From contig NC_046683.1 in NCBI RefSeq assembly GCF_009870125.1, positions 10,044,001 through 10,108,000 on the forward strand: a DNA stretch of 64,000 bases, read 5' to 3'. A program made the position numbers and the translations under genes. Origin of the DNA: Drosophila pseudoobscura (Eukaryota > Arthropoda > Insecta > Diptera > Drosophilidae). Below the pieces are notes generated by a model that saw only the letters and a list, made by a program, of their open reading frames with translations, was not told the origin of the DNA and searched no databases. Below are positions 21,481 to 33,400 of the stretch, piece after piece (position 1 is the first letter of the stretch; every line of letters begins with the position of its first letter).

Positions 21481-23465
21481 AATATTCTTGGGGTTTCTAT
21501 TAAGAGCTGTGCACACACAACAATTGAAACGAACCATGAAAATGGGCACCGAATGTGTAAAGAGTGCTTCTCTTAACAACCAAATGATTAATAATAATTA
21601 TTATAAAATTATTATAATTTTCGGTGCTTTTATTTCTGTCATATCATGGGCCTACACACACACACAAAAAACACATTCGATTCGAGTACGAGTATATCTC
21701 CACTTATTCCAATTATTTATCACGCTTTATTTTCATTTATTTTTTTTTTTTTTGCCTTTTGGTGGATTTCAACGATGCTTCGACGCTGCTGCTGCTGCTG
21801 CATGACCTTCATGCAGTCTCTTTTTCGGTGGCTTGTGGGGATTGTTGATACCGATTTCTTGACAAAATATCATACACCCTTCAGAAGCCATTGAAAGGTT
21901 TCAGCCTTGGGAGTGCATTCGAAACGGGGAAATGATTTTACGAGTAATGTTTTTTTTTTTTTTGGGGTTTCTCTGGGAACTTTTTCGATTACGACGATCG
22001 TCTGTTGTGGCTGGGGCCAAGGTCGCACAAGCAACAACAACAACAAAAACAAACCTCTGAAAACAAGTTCTATAAATCATCATTATTAAAAATGTTTTTT
22101 TTCTTTTGTTTCAATAATTAAATTTTTGTTGCTGCTCAAAAGCAAAAGTCAAAGTTGAATGTTGGCGGATTTCATTCGATTTTGAGACTGTCTTGTCTCA
22201 GGCAAAGTGTAGAAATTATATCAAGGAATCCTCCCCAGTTTACATTTTCATTTCCATTTGAATTTAAATTAAATTCGCCATGTAAAAGCCACAATATATT
22301 TCATTTATTTTTGCTCATTGTGTTTCTTGTTTGCCACACAATTAGTGACACTTGTTGTGGCAGCAAAAACGCTAATCACGTTTATTAAATATGATGTATG
22401 GATCTGCAACTACCGCTCGCCCATGAATCATGACTCTCTGGCTTTTTGGCTTTTTGGCCGTAGATTTTTCGAATGGCGGAAGTAGGAAATCATTTCATGA
22501 AAAGCGCCAGCCAGCCAAACAAATAAATTATTAATGGCTCTGTCTGTCGTGTACTCTTACAAATATCCACAGCCAATATATGGAGCATGCAAAATGCAAA
22601 ATCGACTTCCAACGAGTCAGTGGGTCATTGGAGCCATAACTCAGACAAATACGAATACAATGAATGCCTCAAATGCGGATTCAAATTCAGAGCCCAAGAG
22701 CAAATCGATCTTTGGTTTCATACCGAGGGTCATCTCGATGAAAAGAATAATTACACTGCTCATCTCTGCTGCTAATCTATTTTTTATTTATTTTATGAAA
22801 ACCAGATTTTTCTTCGCAGGCTGCAAGGTCGTTGCGGTTTCCCACGTGGAAAACTTCTGGGCCAACCCAAATGCATTTTGGATTGTGGGATATTCTTGGC
22901 ATGAAAATTGTGTGTGAAAATGTATGCACTCAATGGAAAGACAGCGATATTGTTTGGAAAGTGATGCCCATGAGAGTTTGAGGAAAAGTTTTTTAACTAT
23001 GAACAAGCACAATTCGAAGCTTGGCTTTTCCGGCAGAAAATCTACAAAGTCCAGGGAAAAGTAGTACGCAGGGGGCCTCTACCGCTCCATGGCCCACTGC
23101 CAGAGCGACTAATATCCAAAACCAGACGTATTAGTGTTAAATTTATCCATTTTAATTCTGTGAACCATTGTGCCTTAATTAAATTTTAATGCCACCTCTT
23201 TTTCTTTCATCTTTTTGATGCCCTAAAGCAAAAGTTGTACCGATTTTGAGAAGAAACTAGAGTGGGGAAAAATATATTGTAAAGGCCAAAGGTTTGGTAT
23301 TTTATTCTAGTATTTCTTAGAGAGTTTCACTAATGGCAGGGTATCTACAGCTTCGACCCTTCCAAACGGCTCCACCTTTCTTTGTTGTTTTTCACTTTTG
23401 ATTTCATTAAATAGCTGAAATTTCATTTGGGGAGCAACATGCGACAATTGAAAGTGTTGTCAATT

Positions 23466-23506
23466 TTTTCGCGACTCTGCGACTCTGGGACTCTGCGACT
23501 CTTGCG
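23466..23506. repeat. GCGACTCT short tandem repeat
   Basis: Several copies of GCGACTCT/GGGACTCT in a row within the giant intron. Confidence 0.7.
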
Positions 23507-24149
23507 ACCAAGCGACGACTTTTCACTTTTCATGAAAACGAAAATGTTGTCCACTCCGCGGGTCTCAGATTTCCGTCATGATTGTCATGCGACATTAATC
23601 TCTGTCTCGTTTGGTGTGTTTTTTTTTTGTTTTTTTGGAGCAGAGCAGGTCTCTCTGGTATCATTACGAGTATTATGATTATTATTTCGCCAGTGCCAGT
23701 GCCAGTCCCAGTCCCAGTGCCTTTTGTTTTGCTTAACGATACTCGTATACGAGTAGTACTTCATTTTGGCGGTCAGTCGCTGGGGCTGTCTTGGCACGGG
23801 GTGTGGCCCATAACCAGTGTTGAGGTTGAGCCCAAGATCTCCCTACAGCACCCCAGATATCTTTTGATTACATTTTCGCGGTAGTTGTCGTTGTCGTTTT
23901 CATTTTCATTTCAACTTTTTTTTTGCTTTTTTCCCTCCACTTGCAAATGTGAAACTGGTTTCCACTTCTGCAACGACCAAAAATACCACGTGAACTGTTT
24001 GGGATCGTTTAAAAGAAATGAAAAATGTCTGTCTGTGGGGAGTGCTGCATTTTTTGCCAGCCAACAAACAGAACCATTGTCTGGAATTTATTCAAATGTT
24101 TGTTTTTGTAAATTTGGCACCAATTTTTTTTCTTGGTATGTTATCTATA

Positions 24150-24500
24150 ATTTTTCTGGTATTTTCTCGTATTTTTCGTGGTATTTTCTAGAATTTTTAT
24201 TTATTTGCATATTGTATATTTTGCACGTTTTTCTTGTATTTTAGTTAGCTAGTATTTTCCGGTATTTTTTAGTATTTTAATGGTTTTTTCGAGTATTTCT
24301 ACAATTTTTGTTTGTTTTTGAATGTTTATCACTTTTTTCTGGTATGTTATTTAGCATTTTTCCGGTATTTTCTAGTATTTTTTTCGACTTCTCCTGGTGT
24401 TTAATTTATTTGCAAGCTAAAACCCATTTTATATTTATTTTTCGAAATATTTGTTGGTATATTTTGCACTTTTTCTAGTATTTATCAGGGTTTTTTATTT
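24150..24500 (+). repeat. GTATTTT repeat cluster 1
   Basis: Nine exact GTATTTT heptamers lie between about 24158 and 24381, mostly as GGTATTTT or TAGTATTTT, with further variants to 24480. Spacing is irregular, so it is not a simple satellite. The same motif is clustered at five or more other places in the window. It resembles the core of Ohler motif 6 (RGTATWTTT) but no promoter context is seen. Confidence 0.7.
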
Positions 24501-27437
24501 TGGGTATGTTTTCCATTGTTTTAAATAAAAATTCTTCAATGAGAAACCAATTCTTTGTGTCAGTTCATCCATGAAATGCATACAATAAAGGGTATAATAA
24601 AAATACTGCATTATATTAAGATCACAGACCTCCTTCCATCTACTAGTGTTCCGTTTGACATTTTTGTAGTTTTTTATATTTTTTTTGAATTATTGCAAAT
24701 GAAAAACGGATTTTTGAGGCCTGGCAATATTTTATTTTGCTGGTTTTGTGTTTTTATTTTTGTTACTTTTTGAACGTGCATCATTAGAAAGTAAAGTGTG
24801 TGGCTGTACGCATACCCTGTACAGCCGAGGGTCTTATTATTTTGATAATATGTATGGACAGGAATTGAAAAACCGTGTCTTATTGTGAAAGAGAATATTG
24901 AATTCTTGCAAAAATCATACCTTTTTCTCTACTCTTCTTTTAAATTCCTTTTACACACATATGTATAATCCGAAAGAGTATCTACTAATTCGTGTGGGCT
25001 TTCACGCTCTTCTCCAGCTTCGATACTGGTTCCAGCAGCCATCGCCTTTCTCTTAACGAGAGAGCGAGAGACTTCGAGGAATGGTTAGTAAAATCGCAGC
25101 TCAAATCAATTTAGTGCGGTGTTGCTGCCACAAATAGAGAGAGATAGAGAGAGAGAGAGATAGAGACGATGCCCAGCGGCAACGGTAGCAATGGACAATT
25201 TATGAGGGGCACCTGAGACACGGACACGGGGGACCTGCCTGTCTGGATGCTGTTGCCTCCCAACTTTGAGCATTTTTATGGTCAATATTTCTTCCAAAAG
25301 CAAAATTAAATGCAAATTAACAAACGATTTTCACCGCAAAAACATAAATAAAAGCGAAAGGGTGCCTGGCAGTGGGAGCTCTGAAAGGAAGAGGAGTTCA
25401 ACAAAGGTCAATCGTTAAGGATTTGGCGAAAGAAAAACACTAAAATGGAAATTCACACGCGACTCTGACAAAGGGAGCCCTGTTCTGTGGCATGGAATAC
25501 CCCGACGCTCGCCCAAGTAGTGCACTGCCTGTCAGCCACCCAAAAACAGCCTTCCTGTCGCGGTTTTAGCCACGATTGATACAGCAGCTTGCCAAGGGGA
25601 AAACTGGTTGAGAAGTTGGTTTTTTTCTTGTTCGTTTTTGTTGGTTTTTTGCCTTATCACTTGGATGAGTTATAGGTGAAAATTGTCGCGAAAGTCGTGA
25701 GTTATGTATGAATCAGTTGTTGCTGTTTTCTGTTGCCGTCGCGGCACACACGAAAGAAAATCCATGCCCCCCGTGCGAAGGTCAAGAAACTGGTAACCCC
25801 CTCTGGTATTTAATTAATTAAATTAAATCGCCTTTTTTGAGAGGGTGGGGGGCCTGCACAGCGAGCCGTAGACATCCATTAATCATTGAAAAATTAGCGC
25901 ACATTTCCGTTCACCTTCAATAAATTAGAGACGGCAAACAGATCTCTGGATCTGCGGGCCTCAAGCTCAAGATTTCAACTCTTGAACGGCGCCTGAGGGT
26001 GGGAGGTCAGGCCCCATGGGTTTTCCGATTGCACGTGGGGTAATACCTCTTTTTGAAAACGAAAAGAATTAGCTGGAGTGTGTGGCACAAATCCTTGCAC
26101 AATATTCCTTCTCTTAAAACTAAAAATTATTAGCTTGGGCCTTCGCCCTGTGTTTCTCTCAAAGATTCACCTCGGGAAATCATTTAATTAGCAAACAACT
26201 TCCGTACACGCTATAAACCATAATTTTTCGAAATTAGTTGTCGTGTTACCTTTTTTTCTTCTGGGTATAAACTTTCTAAATACCCTTTCTAATGGTATTT
26301 TCCTTGAGAAAAGATGTTCGAAAGGAAACTGACCCTCTGCCATATGCGAGTCCTGGCAGAGGACACTCTCAATTCTCACCAAATGTCCATAGAGTCGACC
26401 ACTGGTATACCCTCAATTTTGTAATGAGTAACAGGTGTTTTGAGATACGTCTGTAGATATCTGGTATATAGGGTATTTATAGGGCATACAAACCTTCGAC
26501 TTGGTCACGTCTAGCCTTCATTTCGTGTGTGTGCAAAATATATTTCCATATAGAAAGTAAATGGAATCTCGCATCCCCAAAGGGGGAGGAGTGGGGAGTG
26601 CTCTGCCAAGACCCACATATCTGCCAGTGTGTTATCTCTCTCTCTCTCTCTCACTCTCACTCTCTGTCTCTCTCGACCTACACCTTGCAACGAATGAACG
26701 AGCAACAGAGTGTCTGTCTGGCCGCCCCATCGCATTGTCAACGGGCAATCAGTGAAAGTTAAATCGAACAATGGATGTTCCCTCACTCTTCCCTGCTCCA
26801 CACTCCACCCATGGAGCTGTCTGTCACTCACACCTGGTGGAACCTCTGGCTGCTGCGTGCTGCACAGGTGCTGTGCCATTGTTGTGATTTCACACTCTCG
26901 ACACAGAGAGAAAAGTGAAAAGAATCTCTCGACATCTCCGACATGAGAAATACTTAAAACTTAAAAACTTACGCTCACGCACAAGCGTCCGAAAATGAGC
27001 CCCAAGCTGGCAGTCGCCCGGAGGCATTCAAATTGAATTAAGGCGCGTGTGAAGCAACATTCCCGAAGACACCAGACCAGCCACACAAAACAGGGTTGGC
27101 AACAGCCACACACTACTAGAATCCGCGGAGACTAGGAGAATCTATGGGATAAAATGTTTTCCTTCACTGTAGATCCCTTTTGCAGATCAAACTAGTTGGA
27201 AGATCAGATCGCCAGAGATAGAAATCAGTTGACCGAATGATTTACCAGACATTATCCATCCCATTCATGCACCCATGCACCGTGCACCGTGCACCATGCC
27301 CCATGCTTCGAGTATGCAAATAATAATGGAAATGGCAGCAACAACAGCAATCTCTGTAGACGGCAGTGTTTTCAAAGTGGCATAAAATTCCAAGCGACTG
27401 CAACGAAGCGCAAAGATGGCTTACGGGGGGGAATGGA

Positions 27438-27456
27438 GGGGGGGGGGGGGGGGGGG
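27438..27456. repeat. Homopolymer run of 19 G
   Basis: An uninterrupted G run within a G-rich purine stretch (27425-27470). It can form G-quadruplex structure and is prone to length error in sequencing. Confidence 0.9.
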
Positions 27457-28489
27457 TTGGATGGGGAGCTGAGATGGGACCACAGAAAATCTCAAAATGT
27501 TGGAAAACTCGTTTCGTCTCAGGCTAAAAGAAAATTGTAGATAAAAATAAATAACGAAAACGAAAACTAAACAAGAAATGATTTGATCAAAGGAGCCACA
27601 ACGAATGGGATATACCCTACAAAAAAGGGTGAGCAAGTGCCTGCCAAAATGTTCAGAAGAATACCAGAAAATACTATTAATACAGGGTATACCCTCTGCC
27701 CAAAGACAGTGCGTTTTTCAGAGGATTTTTCTGCGGATGAGAAGGCAAAGAATTTTCCTAGCCAACATCTTGATTGTGTGCCCCACCGCTCCGCCCAGTG
27801 CTGCATCCCCCCAGATGAAGGAGCCGCTGGTATACTTGATTTCTATGTTGTTTATGAATTTGTTGGGCCACAGCAGCCACAGCATCATTTTGGAGAGGCC
27901 TGGAAATGGATCTGCACCTGGAGCCGATATTGGGGCTCTGGGCCTCAGGTGAACGGTCAAAGTCATAAATAAAAGATATTCTCTTGCAACATTTCGCAGA
28001 TGTTGTAGCTTTAATTACCCTTGTGGTGGCACTTCAGACAAAGAAAAGAACCTGCGATGTGTAATGTCTTATGAGCACGCCTAATGGGCGACTCTTTGGC
28101 AACATTTTCCTCCATCTCTGCTCCCCCCAGCCCCTTAAGCCCCCCATCTTTCCATCTGCTCTTCTAATCTTCTCTTGGAAGCTTCTTGACAAACATTCAA
28201 GCCCGAATTTAGGCCAAAGCGCAAATTAATGTTGGCCTTTCTGATCGTTCTGCAGAGTGCTTACCAAAACACTCTACTCTGCTCCACAAAGAGTAAAATA
28301 TACTTAATTTCCAGCAGAGTTGAGCGGTTCTTGGTTTTGATTTAATTTCATTAAATATATATGAAAATATGGGTCTCAAACTTACCCACTGATGAAATCT
28401 GTAATAAAAACACAGCACACAAAAAAAAAAAAGTATCCTAAAAAGGAACGAATGCGTTTGATTGTTTTGGAAGTGTTGCGGGTGCACGG

Positions 28490-28720
28490 GTTACGATGTC
28501 TTCGAGCCGCGAACAACTAACAAAAGAAATGCATAAACAAAAACAAACGGCGCAGAACGCAAAACAAACGTGCGAAAGTATGGTAAAGCAGAAAGAGGAG
28601 ACCCAGAAGAGAAACCGGTATTTCGTCTGACTGCGGGTGGGGGTCTTTACTAACGGCTAGTCGTGACGCACACTCGTTTTAGTCAAGCTATCAACCATTT
28701 GAACTATGTCGAATTCGCCG
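28490..28720. other. GC-richer island in the giant intron (enhancer or untranslated exon?)
   Basis: Stands out from its AT-rich surroundings and resembles Drosophila 5' UTR sequence (CAAACGGCGCAGAACGCAAAACAAACGTGCG). A plus-strand donor-like TATG/GTAAAG lies near 28580. No Inr/DPE pair or TATA box is evident on either strand. Function is unknown. Confidence 0.25.
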
Positions 28721-30080
28721 CCTTGGAAGCCAAGACATCAACATAGCTCGAACATCAACCTATCGTTAAAAAGCTCTTGCCATTGGTACCAAGATGTTCT
28801 AAAAGTCGATATCGCAACCATTCCATAGCCTGTGAAGAAAAATAGCGATATAGTGATAAGAATATAATAATATATTACCATCTATATAATTCGACTTTTG
28901 TGAAATCATTTTATTCCAGTGTAATAGGGAAAAGAAAGCCTCTAAGGAGGATCCTTGAAAACTAGAAGTAAAAGGCTGCTGTTTCCCTCCATTTAGATGG
29001 TTTTTCAGCCACTTGGAGCACAAATAAAGTATCTAAGAGCGAGCTCCCGATTTGATGTCAACTTAACCATTATTAGGGACGTCTTAGGGATCCTTTCTCG
29101 TGATTTTTGTGCCTTGAAAGTCTATCTATGGGTTATTTTGCTCTTGAAAGATAGTAAAGGCAGATACATGGATCCGTATATTCGGAATAAGTAGAGTTTC
29201 AGTTGCTGTTGTATTTTTGAAATGAAATTATGATTTCATTTCGAGTTTTTCGCCATGTTCTCGTTGGAAAAACATTTTCATAGCTACGCACCGAGCACAA
29301 TTTTTAAACTTTCGCCATGAAAATAATAAAAGTTTTAGTCAATTTTTGTGTGGCGCTCGCGATTGCAGCAGGGATTGGATGCCCCCAGGATTGGATGCTG
29401 TGGCGGCACGGGTTGAGGCTGGTGGCTGGTGGCTGGTGGGTGGAGGGAGGCACGCACAAAAGTTTCCACCCAGAGAGAGGGAGAGAGGGGGAGAGGGGGA
29501 CACACACACATAACCCGCGGCTTGGCGCAGCACGAAAAAACCGCAAAACTATGAAATATCTATGTGGGATCGGAGAATATATATGTAGTACTATATATGT
29601 ATGTATGTATATTATATTGTAGATGTACATGCCACAGATAGAGATACATTCGCTCGCTTACGCTTATGCCAAATGAATGCCGGAAGTGGCTTTGCAAAAG
29701 GCCAAAAAGGATACGATACGCTCACGGATAAACGAACTTGAACACATTTTTGACAGTTGTGCGTATAAATCTTGAAATGTTTTAATTTGCTTGCGAATCG
29801 ATTTAAAGCGCAAGCGGAAAACGTAGGGCACACACACAAACAAACGAACCAAAAAAAAAGAACCAACAGATACTCTGCATTCGTACCAAAAAAAAAAAAA
29901 ACAAAAAACAAAAAACGTAAAGCAGAAGAACGTAGAGCAGCGGCGGAGCAAACGTAGTCGTTGCGTATGATTTATGAATGACATTTCAGCCTCATTCACG
30001 TACCCTGTAATGTGGAACACGGCCTGTGTATGAGGGGTATGCTGGCACATGCCATCAACATGGGAGACAGTCAGCTATTA

Positions 30081-30460
30081 GAGTGTTGTGGTATTTTATG
30101 GGTTTATTGTGGTATTTTTTAAAAGATTTTTACAAGTATTCGGATAGTATTTACATATATAGGACTTTTTTTTCTAGTGTTCTAGTACGCCCAAGAGGTA
30201 GTAGTATTTTTCTGATATCATATCAAAACAACGTTTTTTAGTATTTTTTTTATGACCAGTTTAGTTTTTTCCTGCATAGTGTGGGCCAAGTTTTGGTTGA
30301 GTATGCTCGAATTATTTATTTTGTCTTGCATTTCAGTATTTTCTTGGTTTTTCGGTATGTCTGTTTATATTTTCTAGTATGTAATAGGCCTTTCTTGTAT
30401 TTTCTAGTATTTAACAGTATTTTTGTGATATTTTTCTGGTATTTTTTCCTCATATATTTT
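30081..30460 (+). repeat. GTATTTT repeat cluster 2
   Basis: Many GTATTTT-type heptamers (for example TGGTATTTTATGG, TAGTATTTTTC, CAGTATTTTCTTGG, CTAGTATTTAACAGTATTTTT) in plus orientation in irregular array, like the cluster at 24.2 kb. Confidence 0.65.
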
Positions 30461-33400
30461 CAGATATTCTAAAGACAAAAAAAAACCCACTACCAAACGA
30501 TTCTTACCACAAAAAATATATGTTGCATATATTTCACCCAATAAATGGGTATTCGATGGTTCTCTTAAGCAATTTAGAGGGTATTCGAGTGTTCGGTTCG
30601 CCTCGACTTGCAACTTTTGGTCGCTTGGGTTTTCCTTTTCCTTCTTTGTGCTCTCTGTGTGTGGAGCAGAGCAGCGCGAATTAGCCAAAAGTCGATGTCG
30701 ATGTGGATGTCGATGCCCGTGCCCGTGCCCCAATGCCATGGGAGTGGTGTTTACCTTTAAAGCGTTGCAGGCACTCGCCATTTTTTTGTTGGTTTCATTC
30801 TTTCAGATTTCGGCCTCTCGCCTCTCGTCTGTTGTGTTTCTCTGGTTCTCTGTCTGTCTGCCCGTCCGTCTGTCTGTCGTTTTTTTAGTGGTCCAATCGA
30901 GTACCGTCCCTGGGTCCTGGGTATCATATTTTTGCATTGACCCATGGACACGGACCCAAGCCCCGAAACCGAACCGAACCGAACCGAAGCGGGGCGAAAG
31001 AGAGGCCTGGATTGGGGAATGGGATTAAGAATGGGAATGGAACTGTCGACTGTGACTGTGACTGGGCCTCTCTTCGGGTTTTTTGCTCTTGGCGTTTATA
31101 GATTGAGTACTTTATCAAAAAAACGAGACATCAAAGCGTATATCATGTCAGCTCCAGAGACGCAACGACTCCTCTCCGACTCCGACTCCGACTCCGACGA
31201 GCGGATGGAGTACTGCATTTGCATGCAGCATGCATGTGCCCCTCCTGTCCCTCCTGTCTCTCTCCTCCTGTCCGCCCTGTCCTCCTGTGCCATAACTTAG
31301 CCAATGGCTCCGCTCGGGCGCCATTTTGTTTATCTTTGTCGCTTTTTCATGGGCCCAGGCGGTATGAGGAGGAGTATGGTCCACAGTCCGCAGTCCACAG
31401 GCCAGAAAGTTAGGCCAAAGCCTTCGCCATCGATGCCGCCGCCGGGAGTTTTGTGTGTGGACGGACACGGACCGCCATTCCAATGTGGGAGGGTGTAGGT
31501 GAACATCGTTGTGAACTTGAATTCTGCATTGGATACATGAATGGCACTCCATTGATGTATAGAAGCCACAGGGAGACCTGTACAAATATGATGGAATGTC
31601 TCTTAAATCAAGTGGTAGTACCTCCCCAAAACAGGGTATTTGTGCTTCGGTGCCATCGATGCATTCAGCGAAGGTCTTATCGAGCGCCAAGCATCATCAT
31701 CATTGAGTCAGTGACTCATTTTTGGAGCGACTGAATCGACTTCATCGACTGCATCGACTGCTCCCATAACCATTCTCGCGTTTCGTCCGATTTCGATCTC
31801 TCGTGATCATGGTACATTAGGTTTTTCGCTCCCAAATGAATGGAATGGATCGACGGACAGAGTCATGCCATGAATGAAACTCTATTGTGGCACCGTGGAG
31901 ACTCACAGGCACTACTGTGCTCCTGCCATGTAGCTTTTTGTGGGCGTTCAAATCAGTTGCCAGCCATCGAGTGGGTGCGTTTCTCTTTTCTTTCTCAGGC
32001 TTTTGTCTCTAGTCAGCGATTGATCGGGGGTCGGGGGGCACCCCGGCATGGAAATCGTTGAAAGTTCTGATACAATTTTCAGACATATATTACGATATTC
32101 AGGGAAAAGCGAACAGGTAGAGGAGAGGCTGGAAAGTGTCCATTGAGACTGGTCGAAGGATGAGTGTCCCTGCAAATGGGGGGCTGGATGGGTCTGGAGG
32201 CATCAACACATCCCCAGAGCGCCTTTCAGGCCGCACAGCAGGAAATCACAAATCACAAAGATGCTCCAGAGACAGAGAGAAGAACCTGACTTTTCTGATT
32301 AATTTTGAATAAATGCAAATGCGAATAACGAATGTGAATATGAATACTCGTACGGATATGCACACATTTCGCCAAGGTTATCCCCCTGACTGACAGATGG
32401 ATAAAGGGTCCAGCGAGTGGCTGGCCCCATGGAGGAGCCCAATACCTATCCCGATCCTTGATTCCTTTCATACGCCTGTCGCTTTTGATAAATCTGATGC
32501 TTTTTGTGTGTGCTCTGGCTCTCGAGCGCTGAAAAATAACTTGTTGTGATAATTTCGTTGGCGAATTTGTTGCGCAAATATCACAATAAAATTAATTTCC
32601 TTTTTTTTTTCTCGCTCTCGGAGGAGCATTTGGCACTTGCGATCGCCGCGATACCTTTTTTCAGCGATCCCATTTCATGAATGAAATCGGGTTTCGTCTT
32701 CGTCCTCGTCTTCAGTCCCTTCCTCCTTCCCATCGTTGCCTTCGTTTGCCGCCGCACCGGAAATTGAAATTTTAAAAGTTTTGACGTTTGCTTAGTTCTC
32801 TGTCTCTCTGTCTACGTCTCTGTCTGTTCTCTGTTCTCTGTTCTCTGTTCTCTGTCCTCTGTCCCTGTCTCTGTTCTCTGTCCACATTTAAATGAGAGCA
32901 AGACTCTGAAAAATCCTCTTCTGTTGTGACCATAACACGAGCCACAGTCCGAGAGCCTGAAATTAAAATTAACAAAAATATTAATTGGCTGAATGTTGGA
33001 CACGACACTGCTGCCGTTCCTCCTACAACCAGAGTACCTGTATCTGCACATTTGTATCTGTAAATGTATCTGTGCATCCATGAGGCTCTATCTGTCGCTT
33101 TCCTGTTTCCGTTTGATATTTCATTTCCACTCAACATCTATTTTGATTGCGGAAGGAAAGTGCCAGAAATTTGGGACAAATTAAATGCCGAAAAACAGTC
33201 CTCGAATCTGCGCCTGTCGTCTGGCTCTTTGAACACCTGGCCTGCTCCGTGTGCATATTTGCAGTCCTTTCAAGTTCTATAATTTCCAGCATATACACAC
33301 ACACACACATACATTTTATTACATTTTGTATATATTTTCATTTATATTTGATATATATTTGGAATATTTTTTCTGTACAGCAAAAATCTCTCATGATGCG

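Larger units (their letters stand above)
24501..30080. other. Intron of the PTB gene, no supported gene
   Basis: AT-rich with (CT)n near 26637-26675, a G19 run at 27438, TA-rich sequence near 29575-29615 and a GC-richer island at 28490-28720. A plus-strand frame at 29317 begins with a hydrophobic, signal-peptide-like stretch but soon enters GA repeats. Nothing here meets the standard for a gene. Confidence 0.45.

Noticed and set aside
22534..22917. 127-codon plus-strand frame starting with ATG
   Set aside because: No codon bias, promoter or splice context; of a length expected by chance in this many frames.
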